Shown: piece after piece, positions 50,615 to 61,469 of the stretch | How the letters are laid out: each line of letters starts with the position of its first letter | Position numbering within the stretch: position 1 is the first letter of the stretch | DNA from: Bacillus pumilus | GTDB taxonomy: Bacteria; Bacillota; Bacilli; Bacillales; Bacillaceae | Assembly: GCF_900186955.1 (NCBI RefSeq) | Contig: NZ_LT906438.1 | Span: 2,418,001 to 2,482,000, forward strand | Direction: 5' to 3' | DNA: 64,000 nucleotides | Position numbers and translations under genes: made by a program | Notes under the pieces: generated by a model | Told to the model about the DNA's origin: nothing | What the model saw: only the letters and a program-made list of their open reading frames with translations | The model's database searches: none

Positions 50615-51724
50615 TTATTTAATGGCGAGCATTTTATTCAGTGCAAGTAAAGCGTCTTTTGTCGTGTCTTCATTGACTTGAATCAAACCGACCGGATCAC
50701 CTTTCTCTATGCTTTCTAGTGACCATAACAAATGAGGGAGATCGATCCGATTCATCGTCAAACATGGACACATATCCGGATTGAGGGATTCGATTTGTTT
50801 ATCTGGATGCTGATCTATGATTCGCTTGACCAAATTCATCTCTGTTCCAATCGCCCACTTGCTTCCTGCTGCTGCTTCCTTGATCGTATCAATAATAAAT
50901 TTCGTTGAACCGGCAAGATCAGAAGTCGTGACGACTTCATGCGTGCACTCTGGATGGACAAGAATTTGAATGTCACGGTCTCTTTTTCTCGTTTCTTCAA
51001 TATTCCGCACCGTAAATTTCTCATGGACAGAGCAATGGCCTTTCCATAAAATCATCTTGATGCGGGAAAGCGGCTGATCGGTGATGAGCCTTTCTTCTAT
51101 TTGATCCCAGACAGCCATTTCTTCAAGTGAAATGCCTAAATCAAAGGCCGTATTACGCCCTAAATGCTGATCAGGGAGAAACAGAATCCTCTCTTTTTGT
51201 GTGAGCGCCCACTCCAGCACTTTTTTAGCGTTTGATGATGTCACAGTGGCCCCGCCATGCTTTCCGACAAATGCTTTAATATCAGCTGTTGAGTTGACAT
51301 ACGTAAGGGGAAGAATTGTCTCCCCAAACAGATCAGTGAGCTGCTCCCATGCTCTATCCGTTTGTTTCATGTTTGCCATATCTGCCATTGAACAGCCTGC
51401 TCTCATATCTGGCAATAGAACCTTTTGATTCTTATTTGACAGCATGTCTGCTGTTTCAGCCATGAAGTGAACACCGCAGAACACAATGTACTCCGCTTCC
51501 TTGTTGTCCGCGGCTATTTGTGCGAGCTGCAATGAATCTCCTGTTGCATCTGCAAATTGGATGACTTCATCCTTTTGATAATGATGCCCTGGTATAAAAA
51601 GCTTTGATCCAAAGGCTCGTTTAATGTCTAACACACGCTGCTTCATCTCCTCAACAGATCGGTGTTTATATTCTTCTGGCATCATGGCTACATGTTGATT
51701 CGCAAGTACATCAAGCAGTGACAT
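50615..51724 (-). CDS. nadA: Quinolinate synthase NadA
   Basis: The 369-residue [4Fe-4S] enzyme condenses iminoaspartate with dihydroxyacetone phosphate to quinolinate. It has [22 protein letters not shown] near residue 42, the Cys in [14 protein letters not shown], and [15 protein letters not shown] plus [11 protein letters not shown] in the C-terminal half as cluster ligands. It overlaps nadC by 14 bases. Last gene of nadB-nadC-nadA. Confidence 0.96.
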   Translation of the reverse strand: MSLLDVLANQHVAMMPEEYKHRSVEEMKQRVLDIKRAFGSKLFIPGHHYQKDEVIQFADATGDSLQLAQIAADNKEAEYIVFCGVHFMAETADMLSNKNQKVLLPDMRAGCSMADMANMKQTDRAWEQLTDLFGETILPLTYVNSTADIKAFVGKHGGATVTSSNAKKVLEWALTQKERILFLPDQHLGRNTAFDLGISLEEMAVWDQIEERLITDQPLSRIKMILWKGHCSVHEKFTVRNIEETRKRDRDIQILVHPECTHEVVTTSDLAGSTKFIIDTIKEAAAGSKWAIGTEMNLVKRIIDQHPDKQIESLNPDMCPCLTMNRIDLPHLLWSLESIEKGDPVGLIQVNEDTTKDALLALNKMLAIK

Positions 51725-52574
51725 GAGTTGTTCCCCCTTTATGACTGAATTCCATATTCATACTAAAATCAAATGCTGGGGCAGAATGTGTCAGAAAACC
51801 AAGTGAAATAAGATCGACACCTGTCCCTCTGTAACTTGGCAATGTCTCTAGTGTGATGCCTCCTGAAGCCTCGGTCAGAATTGTCTCAGGCGTCATTTGT
51901 TTAAAACGTTTGACTTCGTCCGGAGAGCAGTTGTCAAACATGATGACATCGGCCTTTGCATCAATGGCTTCCTTTAGCTGCGTTTCTGATTCAATTTCCA
52001 CTTCAATTTTCACCATATGACCGGCATATGCTCTTGCTTTCTCTACTGCTTCACGAATAGAGCCGCATGCGGCGATATGATTATCTTTAATCATTACCCC
52101 ATCTGATAAGCCGAAGCGATGATTCTTTCCCCCACCTGTCTTCACAGCGTATTTCTCTAACATACGCAAGCCGGGCGTCGTTTTTCTCGTATCACAAATC
52201 GTAATCGACGGGTCCGCTAATCGCTGCACTGCTTCATGTGTTAAAGTGGCGATACCTGTCATGCGCTGCAAGACATTTAAAATGACCCGTTCTCCTTTTA
52301 ATAAGTCGCTGACTGGTCCCTTTATTTTCGCCAGCACTGCCCCTGAATGAATCCAATCACCTTCTTCAAAGAACAACTCAGTCTGAATCTGTTCATTCAG
52401 CAGGCGGTACCCTATGTCAATGACTTGAGAACCTGCCAATACACCCGATTGTTTTGCGATGATATAGGCTGTTCCTTTCTTTTCTCCAAAAATGCCATCA
52501 GCTGATACATCTCCAAAACCAATATCTTCTGTGAAAAAATGAGTCAACATTTGTTTTAACTGTAAACGTTCCAT
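51711..52574 (-). CDS. nadC: Quinolinate phosphoribosyltransferase NadC
   Basis: The 287-residue decarboxylating transferase makes nicotinate mononucleotide from quinolinate and PRPP. Motifs: [14 protein letters not shown] at the N-terminus, [24 protein letters not shown] near 138, [15 protein letters not shown] region and [20 protein letters not shown] near 245. The start overlaps the nadB end by about 19 bases, so translation is coupled. Confidence 0.96.
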   Translation of the reverse strand: MERLQLKQMLTHFFTEDIGFGDVSADGIFGEKKGTAYIIAKQSGVLAGSQVIDIGYRLLNEQIQTELFFEEGDWIHSGAVLAKIKGPVSDLLKGERVILNVLQRMTGIATLTHEAVQRLADPSITICDTRKTTPGLRMLEKYAVKTGGGKNHRFGLSDGVMIKDNHIAACGSIREAVEKARAYAGHMVKIEVEIESETQLKEAIDAKADVIMFDNCSPDEVKRFKQMTPETILTEASGGITLETLPSYRGTGVDLISLGFLTHSAPAFDFSMNMEFSHKGGTTHVTA

Positions 52575-54130
52575 TTGGCACCGATCCTTTCATTTTTCAT
52601 CATGTGAATGTGGCCTTTTTCATGGACAATTTGCACGCCCCGCCATAATGCATCATTCCGATTTGGATAATCCAATCGATAATGACCGCCTCTACTTTCT
52701 GTACGAAGTAATGCAGACTTCACAAGACAAATCGCTAATGTCCATTGATTGCTTAATTCGATCTGTTCACTTGTGATACCCTTCACATTCATTTGCTGAT
52801 AAGGGACTTGCTGTAATGTTTGCAGTAAGGTCTTTAGCCCTTTTTCGTCTCTTACAATTGCGGCATATGTCGTCATCCATTGTCTCAACTGATTCTCTGA
52901 AATCTCTGGGACGGACCATACTTCTTGAATAGAGAAAGAAGGGATTGTTTTTTTCTGTTTAGCTATTTGTTCAATTCTCCGTGCCGTTTTGTTTCCTAAA
53001 ACGAGACCTTCCAAGAGAGAATTACTCGCCAATCGGTTCGCTCCGTGTAAGCCTGTACAGGCCGCTTCTCCGATAGCAAAAAGAGATGGAACCGTCGTTT
53101 CTCCATATTCATTCACGCAGATTCCGCCCATTAAAAAATGCATACCAGGGGAAACTGGGAGCCTGCCGCTTGCCATATCGACACCTACCCGCTCACACAT
53201 TGCAGCAATGGCTGGAAAACGAACTGAGAAATGTGGAATTTCGCTGATATTGAGATACAGCTCATGACCTAATTGCTGCTCATGAAAAATAGCTCTAGCA
53301 ACAATATCTCTAGGCGCTAAATCAGCTTGTGGGTGAATGCCTTTCATGATCCTCCTGCGTGTTTCATCTTCTAAATAGGCTCCCTCTCCTCGGACTGCCT
53401 CTGAAACGAGACCGACTGCTTTTCCAGCGATCGTCAAGAGGGTGGGATGGAATTGAACAAATTCGAGATCAGCTAATTGTGCTCCGGCTCGATAAGCCAT
53501 CATCAGTCCGTCTCCTGTTACAGAAGGGTCATTTGTGTTTGTTTCATATAGGGAGCCGCAGCCGCCCGTGGATAAAACAACGGCATCTGCGGTCATGGTA
53601 TGTACGCGATCTTTCTCATCTTTCCAGACCACTCCTATGCAGGTTCCTTCGTGAACGAGCAGATCAACGACATGGGAATTTTCATATAAATGAATATGTG
53701 AGCCAAGCTGATTTTTTAAATACTGCACGAGGGTTTTACCTGTTTGGTCTCCTCCTGCATGCAAAATGCGATGAGTCGTATGCGCCCCCTCTTTACCTAA
53801 TTGCGGCACGCCCGTCTCCGTTTGATCAAATGGACAGCCTTCTTCTACGAGCTGCTCCACCATATGCTTTCCAAGACGTACGATCTCTTGTACCGCCCTT
53901 TCATCATTGTGATCACAGCCGGCAGCTAATGTGTCTTGTACATGCTGATGAACAGAATCCTGTGCTGAAAAGGCAGCAGCGATTCCTCCTTGTGCAAGCA
54001 TGGAATTACTAGAGGAAAATTGATTTTTTGTCATCATGATGACTTCGCAGCTTGCTGAAATGGTTTTTGCAAAGGAAAGCGCTGCAATGCCTGATCCCAC
54101 CACAATGATTTTTTTGATTGATGACACCAT
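52556..54130 (-). CDS. nadB: L-aspartate oxidase NadB
   Basis: The 524-residue FAD enzyme oxidises aspartate to iminoaspartate, the first step of NAD synthesis. It has the dinucleotide-binding fold IIVVGSGIAALSFAKTI near residue 8, SSSNSMLAQGGIAAAF near 45, THRILHAGGDQTGKTLV, GLHGANRLASNSLLEGLVLG near 355, and a C-terminal helical domain with RTESRGGHYRLDYP. AGGAGGGG lies before the ATG at 54130; a GTG one codon later is also possible. Confidence 0.95.
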   Translation of the reverse strand: MVSSIKKIIVVGSGIAALSFAKTISASCEVIMMTKNQFSSSNSMLAQGGIAAAFSAQDSVHQHVQDTLAAGCDHNDERAVQEIVRLGKHMVEQLVEEGCPFDQTETGVPQLGKEGAHTTHRILHAGGDQTGKTLVQYLKNQLGSHIHLYENSHVVDLLVHEGTCIGVVWKDEKDRVHTMTADAVVLSTGGCGSLYETNTNDPSVTGDGLMMAYRAGAQLADLEFVQFHPTLLTIAGKAVGLVSEAVRGEGAYLEDETRRRIMKGIHPQADLAPRDIVARAIFHEQQLGHELYLNISEIPHFSVRFPAIAAMCERVGVDMASGRLPVSPGMHFLMGGICVNEYGETTVPSLFAIGEAACTGLHGANRLASNSLLEGLVLGNKTARRIEQIAKQKKTIPSFSIQEVWSVPEISENQLRQWMTTYAAIVRDEKGLKTLLQTLQQVPYQQMNVKGITSEQIELSNQWTLAICLVKSALLRTESRGGHYRLDYPNRNDALWRGVQIVHEKGHIHMMKNERIGAKWNVYS

Positions 54131-54152
54131 CGCCCCTCCTGTCATTTACACC

Positions 54153-54186
54153 TGTCTTGACACATATCATTACACAACACTACAAT
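54153..54186 (+). promoter_or_regulatory. nifS promoter with probable NiaR operator
   Basis: TTGACA (54157-54162) and TACAAT (54181-54186) are 18 bases apart on the plus strand. The dyad TGTCTTGACA (54153-54162) covers the -35, inside the divergent nadB-nifS gap. NiaR is known to repress this pair with nicotinate; the exact operator sequence is not something I can confirm. Confidence 0.55.
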
Positions 54187-54224
54187 AAATACAAGAAAAA
54201 ATTTTCTCATAGGAGATGGATGGA

Positions 54225-55367
54225 TTGGTTTATTTAGATTACGCAGCTTCTACACCTGTTTCGGAGGAGGCACTGCATGTTTTTCAGCAGCTAAGTAAAG
54301 ATTGCTACGGGAATGCAAGCAGTCTACATGATGCAGGCGGAAGAGCAAATGACATACTGACTTACAGCAGACAATCAATCGCTGCCATTCTTGAGGGCGA
54401 ACCAGAGGGCATCTACTTTACAAACGGCGGAACGGAATCCAATCTTCTTGCGATTCAATCGATGGCAAATGGTCTGCCAGCAGACAGGCAGCATGTCATC
54501 ACAACTTCTGTAGAGCATCCTTCTGTTCATCATGCGGTTAAGAGCTTAGAGCGTCTTGGCGCGAAGGTTACGATCATTGAACCGAATCAAGATGGGATCA
54601 TCACTCAGGACATTCTCAAAGATGCATTATTGCCTGAAACAGGATTAGTATCTATCCAGCATGCTAATTCAGAAACAGGGATTATCCAGCCGCTCGCTGA
54701 ATTAGCACCCATTTTAAAAGAAAGGCACATTCTTTTTCATACAGATGCCGTGCAAACATTCGGAAAGGTTCGTGTGTCCATCAAGGAGCTTGGGGTTGAT
54801 GCCGTATCCATCTCTAGCCATAAAGTGTATGCACCTAAGGGCGCTGGTGCTGTCTATATGGGCGCTCACGTTCCTTGGAAGCCTTTATATTCAGGTGCAG
54901 TTCAGGAAAATGGCTTCCGCCCTGGAACAGTGAACGTTCCATGCATCGGTGCTTTTGCTGCTGCGAGCGAACAATTAATGCTTAAGCTAGATGAGCAAAA
55001 ACGGCAAAATGAGCAGCTTCGTGATTATTTTCTTCAACAGCTGAAAATGAGACAGCTTCCTGTTCGTACACTTCAGAACAATGGCAATCGCCTTATGTTG
55101 CCTCATATTATTGGTTGTTTTTTTGAAGGGTTTGAAGGACAATATGTAATGTTAGCATGTAACCGGCATGGGATTTGTATATCGACTGGAAGCGCATGTG
55201 CTTCTGGTTATCATCATCCCTCCCCGGCTGTGAAGGCATTGCACGTATCAGACCGTGATGCTCTTCAATTCATTCGACTATCATTTGGATCGAAGTCGTC
55301 AAAAGAGGACATCGATCAGCTTTTGCATACATTTGAACAATTGCAAAAGGAGAAGAAAGGAGCATAA
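54225..55367 (+). CDS. nifS: Cysteine desulfurase NifS (NAD-linked)
   Basis: The 380-residue PLP enzyme supplies sulfur for the NadA iron-sulfur cluster. PLP lysine is in SISSHKVYAPKGAGAVYMG near residue 200, HTDAVQTFGK upstream, and the catalytic Cys in STGSACASGYHHPS near 325. I start at TTG (MVYLDYAASTPV) nine bases after AGGAG, because the ATG at 54216 touches that site. It diverges from nadBCA and is followed by its repressor niaR. Confidence 0.94.
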   Translation: MVYLDYAASTPVSEEALHVFQQLSKDCYGNASSLHDAGGRANDILTYSRQSIAAILEGEPEGIYFTNGGTESNLLAIQSMANGLPADRQHVITTSVEHPSVHHAVKSLERLGAKVTIIEPNQDGIITQDILKDALLPETGLVSIQHANSETGIIQPLAELAPILKERHILFHTDAVQTFGKVRVSIKELGVDAVSISSHKVYAPKGAGAVYMGAHVPWKPLYSGAVQENGFRPGTVNVPCIGAFAAASEQLMLKLDEQKRQNEQLRDYFLQQLKMRQLPVRTLQNNGNRLMLPHIIGCFFEGFEGQYVMLACNRHGICISTGSACASGYHHPSPAVKALHVSDRDALQFIRLSFGSKSSKEDIDQLLHTFEQLQKEKKGA

Positions 55368-55370
55368 GAC

Positions 55371-55913
55371 GTGGAGCAAGAGAGGAAACTCATTGGCGAA
55401 GAGAGAAGAAACGCCATTTTAGAGTGGCTGAAAGAAACAGATTCACCGCTCACCGGGAGCTTTTTGGCTAAAAAGGCAGCTGTCTCTCGACAAGTCATTG
55501 TACAAGATATCTCACTATTGAAAGCAAAAAACGAACCCATTATTGCCACAAGTCAAGGCTATGTGTATATGGCATCTCAGCATGCGCCAGAAAGAGAAAT
55601 TGAACAAATCATCGCCTGCAAGCATGATCCTGTTCGTACAGAAGAGGAACTGACCTTAATTGTAGATTTTGGGGTGACGGTAAAAGATGTGATTATAGAG
55701 CACCCTGTTTACGGTGAACTAACGGCCTCGATTCGCGTCAGCACTCGCAAGCAAGTAGCTGATTTCGTTCATCATATTTCTAACACGGGCGCCTCCTACT
55801 TGTCAGAACTAACAGACGGTGTGCATTTACATACACTCACTTCTTACAGTCAAAAGCAGCTTGACCAAGCCATCCAAGCGCTCGATGATGCTGGCTTTTT
55901 AATTAAAGATTAA
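55371..55913 (+). CDS. niaR: Nicotinate-responsive repressor NiaR
   Basis: The 180-residue regulator (B. subtilis YrxA/NadR) has an N-terminal winged helix (RRNAILEWLKETDSPLTGSFLAKKAAVSRQVIVQDI) and a C-terminal 3H domain with histidines at EHPVYGEL, FVHHISNT and GVHLHTLT, which bind metal and nicotinate. It represses nadBCA-nifS. The GTG is eight bases after AAAGGAG, three bases after nifS. Confidence 0.94.
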   Translation: MEQERKLIGEERRNAILEWLKETDSPLTGSFLAKKAAVSRQVIVQDISLLKAKNEPIIATSQGYVYMASQHAPEREIEQIIACKHDPVRTEEELTLIVDFGVTVKDVIIEHPVYGELTASIRVSTRKQVADFVHHISNTGASYLSELTDGVHLHTLTSYSQKQLDQAIQALDDAGFLIKD

Positions 55914-55944
55914 AAAAATAGTGTCCTGCAAGGGACACTATTTT
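55911..55944. terminator. Bidirectional terminator between niaR and pheA
   Basis: Arms AATAGTGTCC and GGGACACTATT with a TGCAA loop, A-run left and T-run right. Confidence 0.9.
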
Positions 55945-56816
55945 TCATTCGTTAGTTCATATGTTTGGTAGCTGCCGAGCAATTTGACTTCACAGCCAAT
56001 TGCTTCTAATTCCTGAATCGCACCAGGGACAAGGACATCATCCATTTCTTTTTCTATATCTATAATAAATAAATAGTGTCCAAGACCAGTTTTTGTTGGA
56101 CGAGATTCAATTTTTGACAAGTTGAGATTTCGCCAAGAAAAGGCAGATAACACGCGGTGCAATGCACCTGATTGGTCATCCTTTGGCAGACTGACGACAA
56201 TGGTCGTTTTTGGCTTCGATGAGAACCCTGCATTCATTGGGAACGATGCTTTAGGATCTTTATGTAAAATAACAAAGCGTGTATGATTGTGCGGATAATC
56301 ATGAATGTCTTTTTTTGCAATCGTTAAACCATACGTTTGTGCGGCAATTTCATTCGCAATGGCCCCAGCAGCCTCATCCGGATGCTCACTGATATATTTC
56401 GCTGCATAACCTGTTGATTCAACTGGACGATGCGGAATATCTGGGTACTGCTTTTTCAGAAATTGATGACACTGGGCAATCGCGTGCGGATGTGATTGGA
56501 TCACATCTAATGTCTCCCAGCTTTCCGCTCTTGATGGGTGGACAAGCAAATGCTGCCGAATCGGTGCTGTCATTTCACCAACAATGGACAGCGCTTCTTC
56601 ATGAATTAAATAATCAATCGTTAAGTTTACAGATCCTTCGAGTGCATTTTCAAGTGGAACGACCGCCAAATCGACTTCGCCTTTTGACACAGCATCCATA
56701 CATTGCGGAATCGTTGCATAGGCACGCTGCATTGCATCTGCTGGAAAGCAAGAGCATACGGCCAAATGAGTAAATGTTGCCTCTGGTCCAAAATAACCTA
56801 CAGTTAATTGCTTCAT
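55938..56816 (-). CDS. pheA: Prephenate dehydratase
   Basis: The 292-residue monofunctional enzyme converts prephenate to phenylpyruvate. The catalytic domain has GYFGPEATFTHLA at the N-terminus, VPLENALEGSVNLTIDYL near 55 and the threonine-containing HNHTRFVIL near 180. A C-terminal ACT domain has the phenylalanine-binding motif ESRPTKTGLGHYLF. It follows pheB by 18 bases. Confidence 0.96.
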   Translation of the reverse strand: MKQLTVGYFGPEATFTHLAVCSCFPADAMQRAYATIPQCMDAVSKGEVDLAVVPLENALEGSVNLTIDYLIHEEALSIVGEMTAPIRQHLLVHPSRAESWETLDVIQSHPHAIAQCHQFLKKQYPDIPHRPVESTGYAAKYISEHPDEAAGAIANEIAAQTYGLTIAKKDIHDYPHNHTRFVILHKDPKASFPMNAGFSSKPKTTIVVSLPKDDQSGALHRVLSAFSWRNLNLSKIESRPTKTGLGHYLFIIDIEKEMDDVLVPGAIQELEAIGCEVKLLGSYQTYELTNEK

Positions 56817-56834
56817 CTGCTATGATCTCTCCTT

Positions 56835-57278
56835 TTACGCCCCAGAACCTAGAATTTCAACTTTTTCGACAAATTCAAGTTTTCTTAATTGATTCATGAC
56901 TGTATTGATATCATCTGCCATACCAGCCGTGCTAATGGATAGCGTGACATTCGCTCTTCCTTGCAGCGGAATCGTTTGGTGAATGGATAACACATTACAG
57001 CCAGAGTCAGCCACAATTTGAAGCAGTCTTGACAAAGCCCCAGACCGATCCTCAAGGTGGAAAAACAATGTGATGATCTGCTCTTTCACCATCGTATAAA
57101 ATGGAAAAACAGCATCTCTGTATTTATAAAAAGCACTGCGGCTTAAATCCGCTTGTTGAACAGCATCGGCAACTGAATCCGCTTTTTTGCGATCGAGAAG
57201 CTTTTTGACTTCAAGCGTTTTTCGCATCGCATCTGGAAGGACATCCTCTCTTACTAAATAGAACGTTTCTTCTTTCAC
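56835..57278 (-). CDS. pheB: ACT-domain protein PheB (chorismate mutase-like regulator)
   Basis: The 147-residue protein begins [28 protein letters not shown] and carries a C-terminal ACT domain ([29 protein letters not shown]). B. subtilis PheB lies at the same place between obg and pheA. It is annotated as a putative chorismate mutase or regulator of aromatic synthesis; no catalytic residues can be named. Confidence 0.9.
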   Translation of the reverse strand: MKEETFYLVREDVLPDAMRKTLEVKKLLDRKKADSVADAVQQADLSRSAFYKYRDAVFPFYTMVKEQIITLFFHLEDRSGALSRLLQIVADSGCNVLSIHQTIPLQGRANVTLSISTAGMADDINTVMNQLRKLEFVEKVEILGSGA

Positions 57279-57297
57279 CTGTTTTCTCCCCTTTTAA

Positions 57298-57330
57298 AAA
57301 CGGGAGAGCCCATGGACTGGACCCTCCTTT
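57298..57330 (-). terminator. Terminator after obg
   Basis: Minus strand GGAGGGTCCA, GTCCA loop, TGGGCTCTCC then GTTTTTAAAA. Confidence 0.75.
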
Positions 57331-57333
57331 TGA

Positions 57334-58641
<1,308 letters not shown>

Positions 58642-58650
58642 TCACATATC

Positions 58651-59235
58651 TCATTCTTGCCTCAAACAAAGCTCGATCATGGACTCATGACTTGTCACAT
58701 GAAATTGAACTACACTCATACATGGATAGTTTGCGTCATGAAACGCATTTAACGCATCCAAACTTGTTAATTTTCCTTTGAAATCAAAATATAAGATCAC
58801 ATCATTCTCTTCATGATCTGTTTGGAACGTGACCGTTAAATGATTTTCAGTTTTCTGGCAAACTGATTGATCGAATATCGAAAACAACTCCTGTGATACC
58901 GTTAGCAGCTGCGATTCATATGCTGATAAGTCTCGGGTTTCACCAAGCACTTCGTATTCTAAGGTGATAAAATGCGACTCCCAATTAAATGTTAGAAAGT
59001 AATAGGCCAATTGGGGAATTTTTAAATTTGAGAGTTTGGATTCATGCTGTGCTTCAATGACCATTTCTTCTATAATTTCAAACACACGGTCATATTTTTC
59101 TAATGTCAAGTTGCCCTTGATCAGCTGCAATTTATTCATCCAGTCATGTCTTGAACGACTGAGCAGATAGATCAATTCATTTGTTAATGCAACGTGAGTT
59201 AATTTTTCGTTTTGTTTACTTGATATCTCTTCCAT
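58651..59235 (-). CDS. spo0B: Sporulation phosphotransferase Spo0B
   Basis: The 194-residue protein passes phosphate from Spo0F to Spo0A. The phosphorylated His lies in SRSRHDWMNKLQLIKGNL near residue 34, in the helical hairpin that dimerises. The C-terminal half resembles a degenerate histidine kinase domain and lacks ATP-binding motifs, as in the family. It is 31 bases before obg. Confidence 0.93.
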   Translation of the reverse strand: MEEISSKQNEKLTHVALTNELIYLLSRSRHDWMNKLQLIKGNLTLEKYDRVFEIIEEMVIEAQHESKLSNLKIPQLAYYFLTFNWESHFITLEYEVLGETRDLSAYESQLLTVSQELFSIFDQSVCQKTENHLTVTFQTDHEENDVILYFDFKGKLTSLDALNAFHDANYPCMSVVQFHVTSHESMIELCLRQE

Positions 59236-59452
59236 TATCGCACTCCCAATCGTTTGGTCTCTCTTTTAGGAGTCTTATCATCAATATGTCTCCCTGAATT
59301 ATAACAGAGAAGACAGCATAGAAAAACACTAGTTATGTGAGGAAAGGTTGTTTTTTCTGATCTATAGGAGAAAATGAGGCAAAGTCAGCAAACGTTCTTT
59401 GATATTGATGGAGTGCATCTCTTTTTCATCTTCGATACTACTTGTAAAAAGT

Positions 59453-59486
59453 GAAAAAAACTCCAGTCAATGACCGGAGTTTTTAG
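59453..59486 (-). terminator. Terminator after rpmA
   Basis: Minus strand AAAAACTCCGGTCATTGACT then GGAGTTTTTTTC. The roughly 215 bases from here toward spo0B show no further feature beyond what must be its promoter. Confidence 0.88.
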
Positions 59487-59489
59487 CAA

Positions 59490-59786
<297 letters not shown>

Positions 59787-60125
59787 CTATTTTTTTGTAG
59801 ATATTCTCACATAATCGTGATAATCTCGTTCGATTGTTTCTAAGGAAACGACCATGCCTTCTAAAAGCAGCTGGGCTTTTTCAAAGGATACTGGATCTGT
59901 ATCAGCCGGCAATTCAAAAGAGAAATAGCCGCCTTCCTCGCCAATATCAAGCAGAGGGTCCAATCCTGTCAGTGCAATAATTGAATTGACTGAGCCGAAA
60001 ACAACAGCAGATACTCCTGCACAAACGAGATCCTGACCTTTTTCAGCAAACTCGGCATGTCCAGTCATCTGAAAAGACGTAATGCTTTCATCTGCTGCCG
60101 ACCGAGTAATGGTTGCTTTGATCAT
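59787..60125 (-). CDS. prp: Ribosomal-processing cysteine protease Prp
   Basis: The 112-residue enzyme (B. subtilis YsxB) removes the N-terminal extension of L27. The catalytic pair is visible as His in MTGHAEFAEKGQDLVCAGVSAVVFG and Cys in the same motif, near residues 22 and 34. It lies between rplU and rpmA, its substrate gene. ATG at 60125 is preferred over a GTG three codons upstream. Confidence 0.93.
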   Translation of the reverse strand: MIKATITRSAADESITSFQMTGHAEFAEKGQDLVCAGVSAVVFGSVNSIIALTGLDPLLDIGEEGGYFSFELPADTDPVSFEKAQLLLEGMVVSLETIERDYHDYVRISTKK

Positions 60126-60139
60126 ATCACTCACACGCC

Positions 60140-60448
60140 TTAAGCGTTGATTTTTTCGATAACAACTTTAGTGTAAGGTTGACGATGACCTTGTTTCTTG
60201 TGGTTGTTTTTCTTCGGTTTGTACTTGAACACAGTAATTTTCTTACCGCGACCTTGTTTTTCAACTTTAGCCGTTACTGTTGCTCCAGCAACTGAAGGGT
60301 TACCCACTTTGACAGTGTCTCCGCCGACAAACAATACGTTTTCAAAAGTTACTGTTTCACCTGCTTCAGCAGCTAGTTTTTCAACATAAACAGTTTGACC
60401 TTCTTCAACTTTTACTTGTTTACCACCAGTTTCGATAATTGCGTACAT
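60140..60448 (-). CDS. rplU: Ribosomal protein L21
   Basis: The 102-residue 50S protein begins [25 protein letters not shown] and ends in the basic [22 protein letters not shown]. It leads the rplU-prp-rpmA operon behind an L21 leader RNA and a consensus promoter. Confidence 0.97.
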   Translation of the reverse strand: MYAIIETGGKQVKVEEGQTVYVEKLAAEAGETVTFENVLFVGGDTVKVGNPSVAGATVTAKVEKQGRGKKITVFKYKPKKNNHKKQGHRQPYTKVVIEKINA

Positions 60449-60552
60449 CTCTGCACCTCCTAATAAACTCAGACTCGCCGAATACAGGGGGCCTTAGGCT
60501 CTTTACACCTGCTTCGCGCGGTTGTAGCACGGGTGCTACATATCCATAACAT
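60449..60552 (-). promoter_or_regulatory. L21 leader RNA
   Basis: The minus strand between the promoter and rplU has the conserved L21 leader pieces: GTAGCACCCGTGCTAC hairpin, CAACCGCGCGAAGCAGGTG, and GAGCCTAAGGCCCCCTG. It is thought to mediate autoregulation of the operon by L21 in Bacillus. Confidence 0.85.
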
Positions 60553-60557
60553 TAAAA

Positions 60558-60586
60558 AATATATCAAATTAGACGCAGAATGTCAA
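60558..60586 (-). promoter_or_regulatory. SigA promoter of rplU
   Basis: TTGACA (60581-60586) and TATATT (60558-60563), 17 bases apart on the minus strand, right after the spoIVFB stop. Confidence 0.85.
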
Positions 60587-60599
60587 CGTATTTTCATCA

Positions 60600-61469
60600 C
60601 TAGTACGGCAAAAGAAGCTCTTCCATGGAGGAGGTAGTTCTTCGATCTGAAAAATATGCATGAAGCAGTTCATTTTCGTCAAGCTGGCTCATTTTCACGC
60701 CATCTCTTTCAATAATAATCGGATGCTTACAGCCTCTTTGGAATCGCGCCATGACTTCATATACTTTTTCCTCAGCGCTCGCTCTCAGCGGAATCAGCTT
60801 TTCTACCTTTTGCTCTTTTTTACCGTAATAACGTTCTAGTAAAAAACGAACCCTGACATAATGCCGCTGCCGGTACTCCATCACGAGTGAATAGGCTAAA
60901 AAGGTGAGCAGCACCCAGCCGTTGAATTGAAGCGGCGCAAACAAAAGTAATCCGCCTGTCAACAGACTAAAAAAGACAAGGGAGCCTTTTATGGCAAGGG
61001 CATGTGCACGTTGGAAAGGGTAATATGCTGATAAGAGCAAAAAGAATAATTTCCCGCCATCTAGCGGCCAAATCGGCAAAAGATTCACAAGGAAAATCGC
61101 CATATTATAAAAAGTGAACATCGTAAAAATGTCGTGTGAAATAAGAGAAGCTTCCATGAAAAACCACGCCATAAGCTGGAGCGGTACATGCTGGAGCGGC
61201 CCGCATAAAATGACCGCCAGCTCTTCCTTTAGCGGGCGGTTCCCATGCTCTTCTACTTCTACCGCTCCGCCAAACGGGAGTAGAAAAATCCGCCGAATGC
61301 GCCAATGATAATAGCAAGCAGCCGCTGCATGTCCAAGCTCATGGACAAAGACGATAATGAGCAGACAAAGCAGCGGCTTGATTTGACCAGAGAGGATCGC
61401 AAACGCCATCACAATCCACAGCAGCGGATGAATGTGAATTTTCGTCAGCATGACCAGCCATCTATTCAA
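60600..61469 (-). CDS. spoIVFB: Sigma-K processing intramembrane protease SpoIVFB
   Basis: The 289-residue site-2-type metalloprotease cleaves pro-sigma-K in the mother cell. The zinc motif HELGH lies in VFVHELGHAAAACYY near residue 42, and the third ligand in LLPIWPLDGGKLFF near 135. Six membrane segments and a C-terminal CBS-like domain (FQRGCKHPIIIERDGVKMSQLDENELL) are visible. It overlaps spoIVFA by eight bases. Its control partners BofA (not here) and BofC (43178) belong to the same checkpoint. Confidence 0.95.
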   Translation of the reverse strand: MNRWLVMLTKIHIHPLLWIVMAFAILSGQIKPLLCLLIIVFVHELGHAAAACYYHWRIRRIFLLPFGGAVEVEEHGNRPLKEELAVILCGPLQHVPLQLMAWFFMEASLISHDIFTMFTFYNMAIFLVNLLPIWPLDGGKLFFLLLSAYYPFQRAHALAIKGSLVFFSLLTGGLLLFAPLQFNGWVLLTFLAYSLVMEYRQRHYVRVRFLLERYYGKKEQKVEKLIPLRASAEEKVYEVMARFQRGCKHPIIIERDGVKMSQLDENELLHAYFSDRRTTSSMEELLLPY

